From assembly GCA_029212965.1 (NCBI GenBank), contig JARGOV010000008.1, positions 17,951 through 81,950 on the forward strand: DNA of 64,000 bases. Reading direction: 5' to 3'. The translations under genes were made by a program, and so were the position numbers. Position 1 is the stretch's first letter. The number at the start of each line of letters is the position of its first letter. Source of the DNA: Porticoccaceae bacterium (GTDB lineage: Bacteria > Pseudomonadota > Gammaproteobacteria > Pseudomonadales > Porticoccaceae). The notes under the pieces are model-generated. The model saw only the letters and a program-made list of their open reading frames with translations. It had not been told where the DNA came from and did not search any database. Shown piece by piece: positions 58,487-64,000 of the stretch.

Positions 58487-59884
58487 ATGCCATTATCCGT
58501 TCAGGTGGCTGTCTTAGCTAATCAGAGTCCACAAAAAAATACGGATCGGTCCTCATCGAGTGCTACAGCCTCTGTAGAGGGGAGCAGGGAGTCAGCTTTT
58601 TCAAACCACTTTGAGGCTGAGAGACATGTTAATTCAGGCAGCGTTGGTGGGGTCCAGGAAAAAGCAGCCGATAAGCCGAATGAAGTTGTTGACGCAGAAG
58701 TTGATGGCGATGCCAAAGAGACTCCCATCGACCTTCAGGAAGTTGTTATGGGTGGCAATGAATTGCCGCCAGCAGGCGCTATTTTTCCGGTTGGCCTAGA
58801 GAGTGTCGAGGCAGAACTGTTACATACTCAAAGTGAAACTCCGTCATCGTTAGCCCAGCAAATGGCCGTAGAGGTTGATACGGCCTCTGTTACTGCTGCA
58901 TTGCATCAGTGGGGCTTGTCTAATGGCGTTGAGCAAGGGGGTTTAAATTCAGCTTTACATGCTTCAAAGAAAACGGCGTATACACTTGCCATGCATGGCC
59001 CTACTACTGACATTAAGGCTGAATTGGCGCGTGTTTTGTCGGGCAAGGAGGCTCCTATTTCAGGTGAATTTGTCGATACAGCAGTGGACGTTGAGATAGA
59101 TGATAGTCTTAACATAGAATTCCTGGCAGGAAAAATCACCCGACCATTATTAGAGGGTGTGGTGTCTAACACGACAATCAAAATACCAACGGCGCAAGCG
59201 ATCGTTGAAGCATTATCGAATGGCTCAGGGCCTAAAGAAAATTTTGAACACGTGCGACAAAATATTCTGGCCGCCATGGTTGGAAAGTCGGAGTTGGGTA
59301 GCTCGGCCGTAGCACTCACTTCTGGGGCTGACGGAGGAGACTCTGCGCCACAAAGCTTGAATTTTTCAAATGTGAGTTCGACATTGTCCGTGCCAAGTGC
59401 AGAATCAGCTAAATACAGCGCCACTACTGAGACACCCCCGCCCCGTTTTTTTACCCTCCAAACCCCGGTAGGTCAGACGGGCTGGGATGCTGAAATCGGC
59501 AATCGCATTCGTTGGATGGTAGGGCAAAATAATTCAGGACTGGAATTGCGCCTCAACCCGGCTGAACTGGGTAGTGTTGACGTTAGGCTTAACACTGAGG
59601 GGGAGCGTACAAGTGTAACCTTTTTTGCAGCTAATCCGGCTGCTCGAGAAGCTCTGGAGGCGGCTCTTCCACGATTGCGCGAAATGTTTGCCGATAGCGG
59701 TATGCAACTCGCCAATGCCGATGTTTCCGATCAAAGCCTACAGCAGGAGCGAGAGCAACTAGCGGATTCTGACGCGAGGTCACCTGACGGCAAGATCGGT
59801 AAATCAATGAATTTAGACATTGAGTTAGAGCTGATACCGGGCAGGTCGGCAGAGAATAAAAACGTTATTGATTACTATATTTAG
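58487..59884 (+). CDS. fliK: Flagellar hook-length control protein FliK
   Basis: Secreted molecular ruler that switches export from hook to filament subunits, 465 aa. A low-complexity N-terminal two-thirds (Ser, Ala, Glu-rich, poorly conserved) precedes the conserved Flg_hook domain: GNRIRWMVGQNNSGLELRLNPAELGSVDVRLNTEGERTSVTFF-type region near 340-385 and ALPRLREMFADSGMQLANADV near 395. In most relatives fliK begins the fliKLMNOPQR operon; here minus-strand genes follow it. Confidence 0.92.
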   Translation: MPLSVQVAVLANQSPQKNTDRSSSSATASVEGSRESAFSNHFEAERHVNSGSVGGVQEKAADKPNEVVDAEVDGDAKETPIDLQEVVMGGNELPPAGAIFPVGLESVEAELLHTQSETPSSLAQQMAVEVDTASVTAALHQWGLSNGVEQGGLNSALHASKKTAYTLAMHGPTTDIKAELARVLSGKEAPISGEFVDTAVDVEIDDSLNIEFLAGKITRPLLEGVVSNTTIKIPTAQAIVEALSNGSGPKENFEHVRQNILAAMVGKSELGSSAVALTSGADGGDSAPQSLNFSNVSSTLSVPSAESAKYSATTETPPPRFFTLQTPVGQTGWDAEIGNRIRWMVGQNNSGLELRLNPAELGSVDVRLNTEGERTSVTFFAANPAAREALEAALPRLREMFADSGMQLANADVSDQSLQQEREQLADSDARSPDGKIGKSMNLDIELELIPGRSAENKNVIDYYI

Positions 59885-59919
59885 CGCTTGCTGAGTGCCG
59901 TCGAAATAAATCGCCAAGT

Positions 59920-60090
59920 TTAAATGTACTCATCAATATGTACTGGGGCGTCATCATCAGGTTTTTTTTTCTTATCAGGTTTAGGTTTTTTTACGGGAAT
60001 GGGGATGTTTTTTTGTTTATCGCTAACAGACTTGCTCGCAGGTATACGCAGAGTTCGTGTGGTGCCAGGGGACGTTATTTCGTTAGCCAT
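59920..60090 (-). CDS. Small basic protein of unknown function downstream of motD
   Basis: 56-aa ORF below the ORF-track cutoff, found by hand. Support: a perfect AGGAGG at 5 bases before the ATG, 44 bases after motD on the same strand, and a natural stop before fliK. Starts MANEITSPGTTRTLRIPASK, then a lysine/proline-rich middle (PVKKPKPDKKKKPDDDAP) and ends HIDEYI. It is not membrane-like and is predicted disordered and basic with an acidic tail. The middle encodes a run of nine A, so an indel should be ruled out. I do not recognise a family. Likely the last gene of flhF-flhG-fliA-motC-motD. Confidence 0.72.
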   Translation of the reverse strand: MANEITSPGTTRTLRIPASKSVSDKQKNIPIPVKKPKPDKKKKPDDDAPVHIDEYI

Positions 60091-60134
60091 GAAGGCCTCC
60101 TGCCAGTGATTCAGCGTTACAAATAATTGGCGCG

Positions 60135-60941
60135 TTAACGATTTCTTAAGCGTGGGTCAAAGCCAACGGCGATGATAACAATAACAACCCTGCGGTTAGT
60201 AGCCCTCCCTGCGGGCGTGTCGTTGGGGACCTTGGGCTGGAATTCGCCGTAGCCAATCGATGCTAGGTTTTTTGGTGTCACACCATAGCTAGAAAAAAGC
60301 CTCACGACAGTGGCAGCGCGTGCCGCTGAGAGCTCCCAATTGGAAGGGTAAATACTATTTTTAATGGGCAAGTTGTCCGTGAAACCCTCGACGTGAATTT
60401 TATTATTACGGTTTTTTAGGACGTTACTCAACCCGCGTAATAAGGGTCTGGCGCTGGGCGATAAGTTACTACTGCCGCTGGGAAATAAAACCTTGCTGCT
60501 GATTTCGATTTCTAGCCAATTGTCTGATTTGCGTACTGAAACAAGTTCAGTTTCAAGAAGAGCTTTTAGTGCATTATTGATTTTTTGCCCAAGTTCATCC
60601 ATTTCTGGTGAGTTTTTCTTTTGCTGGGAGGGCTCAACTTTAATAGCATCTTTGCTCATGTTCTGAGGTAGGTCGAGTTTGATTGGTGTGCGCGATAAAG
60701 GTGTTGGCGCAATCGGGAAAGAGGTACTTGCCGTGCCAAATTGCACTGGGTCCATTGATCGGCTTTGGCTGGTAAATGAGGCAACAAGTGAGTGCGAGAG
60801 GACACGAAATTTGCCTTCATTAACGGAAGAAATGGAATACATGACGACAAAAAAAGCGAATAAAAGAGTGATAAAGTCAGCGTAGGAAACTAGCCATCGC
60901 TCGTGGTTTTCATGTTCTTCAGATACGCGCTTTCTAGCCAT
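60135..60941 (-). CDS. motD: Flagellar stator protein MotD (MotB-like)
   Basis: Proton-driven stator subunit anchored to peptidoglycan. 268 aa from the ATG at 60941 (MARKRVSEEHENHERW); the track's longer start is within motC. One membrane helix VSYADFITLLFAFFVVMYS carries the proton-binding Asp22; the C-terminal OmpA-like domain has SNWELSAARAATVVRLF and GYGEFQPKVPNDTPAGRATNRRVVIVI. Follows motC by 10 bases. Confidence 0.94.
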   Translation of the reverse strand: MARKRVSEEHENHERWLVSYADFITLLFAFFVVMYSISSVNEGKFRVLSHSLVASFTSQSRSMDPVQFGTASTSFPIAPTPLSRTPIKLDLPQNMSKDAIKVEPSQQKKNSPEMDELGQKINNALKALLETELVSVRKSDNWLEIEISSKVLFPSGSSNLSPSARPLLRGLSNVLKNRNNKIHVEGFTDNLPIKNSIYPSNWELSAARAATVVRLFSSYGVTPKNLASIGYGEFQPKVPNDTPAGRATNRRVVIVIIAVGFDPRLRNR

Positions 60942-60951
60942 AACTAATGAG

Positions 60952-61689
60952 TTAAAAATAGCCGCGTAATTTTGCTTCGATATTGCGGTGATTTTCGCCT
61001 TCTGCAATAGCAACAACACCTTCCACAATCATTTCCTGGATATGGCAGCGGTCGCTGATTAGAGTTTTTAATTTATTAGCCGCGGGTAGTAAAAAAAGAT
61101 TGGCCATACCAACACCGTAAATGGTGGCGACAAAGGCGACGGCGATACCGGGACCTAGGGTGGAGGGATCAGCCAGATTGTTCATCACATGAATAAGGCC
61201 CAGTACCGCGCCGATAATACCGATAGTGGGGCTGTACCCGCCCATGCCTTCGTACACTTTCGCTCCTTTAATGTCGAAAGCTTCTTTGGTTGTAATTTCT
61301 ACTTCCATCGTACTACGGATGGATTCAGGTTCGTTGCCATCAATGAGTAATTGCAGACACTTTTGGGTAAAGGGTTCGTTTTCTTCTTCAGAAATATTTT
61401 CCAGGCCTAGGAGGCCTTCCTTGCGTGCAATCTGACTCCATTCCACAATTTTTTGTAACGCTGTAGCTGGGTCAAGTTGGGGGGGGATAAAAATCCAGCG
61501 CAGTAATTTAATACTGTGAATAAATACTTTAATAGGAGTCTGTACCATGATCGCACCGAGGGTGCCGCCAAAAACAATTAAAAAGGCGGTGAACTGTAGT
61601 AACGAGTCCAAATGCCCGCCTTCCAGGGCATTACCGCCAATGATGGCAGCAAAAGCAAAAATGACGCCGAGCAGAGTGAGAATATCCAT
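60952..61689 (-). CDS. motC: Flagellar stator protein MotC (MotA-like)
   Basis: Partner of MotD, 245 aa. Four membrane segments (LLGVIFAFAAIIGGNALEGG, LLQFTAFLIVFGGTLGAIMV, GGYSPTIGIIGAVLGLIHVM, GIAVAFVATIYGVGMANLFLLP) and a cytoplasmic loop for FliG contact are visible. The MotA-type proline in YSPTIGIIG is present. Lies between fliA and motD, without the cheYZAB genes seen there in pseudomonads. Confidence 0.94.
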   Translation of the reverse strand: MDILTLLGVIFAFAAIIGGNALEGGHLDSLLQFTAFLIVFGGTLGAIMVQTPIKVFIHSIKLLRWIFIPPQLDPATALQKIVEWSQIARKEGLLGLENISEEENEPFTQKCLQLLIDGNEPESIRSTMEVEITTKEAFDIKGAKVYEGMGGYSPTIGIIGAVLGLIHVMNNLADPSTLGPGIAVAFVATIYGVGMANLFLLPAANKLKTLISDRCHIQEMIVEGVVAIAEGENHRNIEAKLRGYF

Positions 61690-61705
61690 TTAAATCGTGT
61701 CCGGC

Positions 61706-62428
61706 TTAGCGGCTGGTGTTGCTGGTGTCAGATGTCCAGGACAGCAGGCTAGAGCGCAGCTTGTTAAGTATCTGACTGTGGATTTGGCTGACCCTCGACT
61801 CGCTAATTTCAAGCACGCTACCAATTTCTTTAAGGTTTAATTCATCGTCGTAATAGAGTGACATTAACATTTTTTCACGCTCCGGCAATTCTGCTATATG
61901 TGCACTTAAAGCCGTACGAAAAGCGGAATCGTGGAGATTGTCATGAGGCGTGTTGGTGTCGGGCAGATCGACTTCGTTAACATCGACAAAAGTGGCTTTG
62001 CAGGTGGCGGTGTCGCGCAATAGCTGGTGATATTCGTCCATATCGACACCCAGTTGGGCAGCAATTTCACTATCCTTAGGGCTGCGCTGAAGTTCGACTT
62101 CAACCGCCCGGGTTGCCTGAGCTAGCCAGCGCGCTTTTTGTTGAATACTGCGCGGTGACCAGTCAAAGCGACGTACCTCGTCGAGAATGGCACCGCGAAT
62201 ACGGATGCCCGCAAAGGTTTCAAATGTCGCGCCTTGGCCGCTGCGGTAGCTTTTTGCTGCTTCAAGTAGACCAATTAAACCAACCTGGGTTAGGTCGTCA
62301 ATATCGATGGTAGCAGGTAGCCTGGATGCGATATGAAAGGTGATTTTCTTGACTAAGTGAAGGTAATCGGTGACCAGTTGCTCACTGTTTCCGAACTCTT
62401 CATCAGCGTAGAAAACCGCTTTTGTCAT
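61706..62428 (-). CDS. fliA: Flagellar sigma factor FliA (sigma28)
   Basis: RNA polymerase sigma factor for late flagellar genes, 240 aa. Region 2: LVKKITFHIASRLPATIDIDDLTQVGLIGLLEAAKSY; region 3: EVELQRSPKDSEIAAQLGVDMDEYHQLL; region 4: LPEREKMLMSLYYDDELNLKEIGSVLEISESRVSQIHSQ. Overlaps flhG by 4 bases. Predicted targets in the window are fliC, fliD and flgMNZ. Confidence 0.97.
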   Translation of the reverse strand: MTKAVFYADEEFGNSEQLVTDYLHLVKKITFHIASRLPATIDIDDLTQVGLIGLLEAAKSYRSGQGATFETFAGIRIRGAILDEVRRFDWSPRSIQQKARWLAQATRAVEVELQRSPKDSEIAAQLGVDMDEYHQLLRDTATCKATFVDVNEVDLPDTNTPHDNLHDSAFRTALSAHIAELPEREKMLMSLYYDDELNLKEIGSVLEISESRVSQIHSQILNKLRSSLLSWTSDTSNTSR

Positions 62429-63285
62429 GCAGCGTATTCCTCGTTCGGATAACCGACAACGCGCTCGATAAAGAATTCCATATTGCCGCTTGCGAGCTCA
62501 GGTACGGGCCATTTGTCGATGGCTTTGGTGAGCCGAGTGATGGCCTGTGCTGAGGGACTACGCGGGAAGGCTTCAACGACAGGCATTTGATGACGTACCG
62601 CTTTACGCAGGTAGTCATCCATGGGAATGGAGCCAATATGCACGGCAACGATATCTAGAAAATGATCGGTGACGCGGGATATTTTGCGGAACAGCTCTTC
62701 GCCATGAGCATTACTATTGACCATATTAGCGAGGATGTGGAAACGTTTTACCCCGTGATCGCGGCTCATCACTTTAATGAGGGCGTAGGCATCAGTAATT
62801 GAGGTCGGCTCATCACAAACCACGACCACAACCTCCTGACTCGCTTTGCAGAAGGTAATCACGCTATCGGAAATACCGGCAGCAGTGTCGACAATCATTG
62901 TGTCGACAGGAAATGCTAGCTCACTGAAGGCGCGTACCAAGCCGGCATTTTCAGCCGGTGAGAGGTCGGCCATACTCGATACACCTGAGGAAGCGGGGAT
63001 CACTTTTAACCCCATAGGCGCGTCAACGATAACTTCATCCAAGGTGCGCTCACCGGCAATTACGTGTCGCAGGTCGTATTTTGGGTGGAGGTCGAAGAGA
63101 ATGTCGACATTGGCAAGCCCGAGGTCAGCATCCATTAATAATACATTATCACCTTGTTTCGCAAAGGAGGCGGCAAGGTTCACTGAAATATTGGTTTTAC
63201 CGACACCACCTTTACCGCTGGTGATGGCAATGACGCGAACTGGCTTTTGTTGTGGCGCTCTCGCGACTGATGAATTATTAGCCAT
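62425..63285 (-). CDS. flhG: Flagellar number regulator FlhG (FleN), ParA/MinD-like ATPase
   Basis: Limits polar flagellar number and antagonises FleQ in relatives. 286 aa from the ATG at 63285 (MANNSSVARAPQQKPVRVIAITSGKGG); the track's longer start is within flhF. The deviant Walker A GKGGVGKTN near 27, LLMDADLGLANVD and VIVVDTAAGIS-type MIVDTAAGISDSV are intact. It overlaps flhF by 8 bases and fliA by 4. The N-terminus lacks the DQAxxLR helix of some FlhGs, as in pseudomonad FleN. Confidence 0.95.
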   Translation of the reverse strand: MANNSSVARAPQQKPVRVIAITSGKGGVGKTNISVNLAASFAKQGDNVLLMDADLGLANVDILFDLHPKYDLRHVIAGERTLDEVIVDAPMGLKVIPASSGVSSMADLSPAENAGLVRAFSELAFPVDTMIVDTAAGISDSVITFCKASQEVVVVVCDEPTSITDAYALIKVMSRDHGVKRFHILANMVNSNAHGEELFRKISRVTDHFLDIVAVHIGSIPMDDYLRKAVRHQMPVVEAFPRSPSAQAITRLTKAIDKWPVPELASGNMEFFIERVVGYPNEEYAA

Positions 63286-64000
63286 GGAGTCGTTTCTCCT
63301 CATGAGTACGGGTTGAATGCTTACTAGGGCTTGTGGTCTCAGGGTCTATTATAGGCTGGTGAGAGCCAGTACGTTGTAATAAGTCGCGGGCGATTTTGAC
63401 CAGTTCAATTGCCGAACCTAGGTGGAGGTCCTCGGGCACTTTTTGACCGTTGCTGATAAAAAAGGTGGGCAACTGATAAGTTATTAAGGCGTTGAGCACG
63501 CCGCCGAGACTTGCGGCCTCGTCGACTTTAGTGATTACGGTGCCCGCAAGAGTGATATCACTAAAGACGCGCATAATTTCACTGGTGATTGCTTGCTGTG
63601 CGGTGGCAGACAACGTCAGGTAGAACTGAATATCGTGTCCGGCTCCCGTTAAGGTAGCTAGTTGTTTGGAGAGTTCCATGTCGCGTTGACTCATGCCAGC
63701 GGTATCAATCAAAATGAGATCTTTATCGCTGAGCTGGTCTAGTATATCCGACAGTTCAAGCCGGTCAGTGGCTAGAAAAACGGGGATGTCGAACAGTTTT
63801 CCGAAGGTGCTGAGCTGGTCGACGCCGCCGATGCGAAAACAGTCTGTGGTAATCAGGCCTATTTTATCGGTGCCGTGGCGCAGAGCGTATTGTGCAGCTA
63901 GTTTGGCGACAGTTGTGGTTTTACCAACACCCGTTGAGCCAATAATTGCATAGGTGCCGCCAGTTTCGAGAAGCTGATGGTCGCCCTCGACGAGCATGGC
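63278..64000 (-). CDS. flhF: Flagellar SRP-like GTPase FlhF, 5' partial
   Basis: Places the flagellum at the cell pole. Only the C-terminal GTPase part (about 241 codons) is in the window; the N-terminal B domain lies past the right edge, so the track's ATG at 63997 is internal. G1 IIGSTGVGKTTTVAKLAAQYA, TTDCFRIGGVDQL, DTAGMSQRDMEL and GTVITKVDEAASLGGVLN are seen. First gene in the visible flhF-flhG-fliA-motC-motD unit. Confidence 0.95.
   Translation of the reverse strand, partial: AMLVEGDHQLLETGGTYAIIGSTGVGKTTTVAKLAAQYALRHGTDKIGLITTDCFRIGGVDQLSTFGKLFDIPVFLATDRLELSDILDQLSDKDLILIDTAGMSQRDMELSKQLATLTGAGHDIQFYLTLSATAQQAITSEIMRVFSDITLAGTVITKVDEAASLGGVLNALITYQLPTFFISNGQKVPEDLHLGSAIELVKIARDLLQRTGSHQPIIDPETTSPSKHSTRTHEEKRLHG

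Noticed and set aside
58906-59424. 172-aa antisense ORF across fliK
   Set aside because: Shadow of a low-complexity part of fliK, no ribosome site.
59924-60109. Plus-strand 61-62 aa ORFs opposite the small gene after motD
   Set aside because: They are poly-Phe/Gly reverse translations of the lysine-rich minus-strand gene, which has the perfect Shine-Dalgarno.

Overview
The window is chromosomal DNA from a Gram-negative gammaproteobacterium with a polar, Pseudomonas/Vibrio-type flagellum. The evidence is the LPS assembly genes (lptD, lptE), the conserved lnt-corC-ybeY-phoH-miaB block, AmgK/MurU muropeptide recycling (absent from enterics), MotC/MotD stators, and FlhF/FlhG with a FleQ-FleS-FleR sigma54 cascade. 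Moderate GC and the gene mix suggest a marine lineage near Cellvibrionales/Spongiibacteraceae, but this is inference. I found no rRNA, tRNA, IS element, prophage or CRISPR array.

Region 1 (1-30 kb) is mostly housekeeping. On the minus strand lptD-surA-pdxA-rsmA form the envelope/ribosome operon. amgK-murU diverges from lptD. An aminotransferase, an acyl-CoA ligase with a TetR-like operator, a vanZ/DUF815 pair, a LpxL-like acyltransferase and an MDR oxidoreductase follow. Then come leuS-lptE-holA, a lone lipoprotein, lnt-corC-ybeY-phoH and miaB (all minus except the lipoprotein). A DUF1820 gene, a SPOR protein and a diguanylate cyclase lead into the flagellar region.

Region 2 (28.4-64 kb) is a large flagellar locus. 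flgM-flgN-flgZ (minus) have an exact sigma28 promoter. flgA (minus) and flgBCDEFGHIJKL (plus) diverge from back-to-back sigma54-type promoters with an inverted repeat midway between them. fliC-flaG-fliD-fliS-fliT follow, with sigma28 promoters before fliC and fliD. Next are an atypical PilZ gene, fleQ, then fleS-fleR (sigma54 promoter before fleS) and fliEFGHIJ. fliK stands alone behind a terminator and its own sigma54 promoter. Convergent with it on the minus strand is flhF(partial)-flhG-fliA-motC-motD plus a previously uncalled 56-aa gene with a perfect Shine-Dalgarno.

The layout implies the usual hierarchy: FleQ with RpoN turns on fleSR and early genes, FleR turns on flgA, flgB and fliK, and FliA (held by FlgM) turns on fliC, fliD and flgMNZ. 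The most unusual points are a FleQ homologue with no N-terminal receiver-like domain and with all three known c-di-GMP-contact motifs altered, sitting beside an atypical PilZ gene; the 56-aa gene after motD; the absence of chemotaxis genes from their usual places (between flgA and flgB, and between fliA and motC); and fliK separated from the export-apparatus genes.
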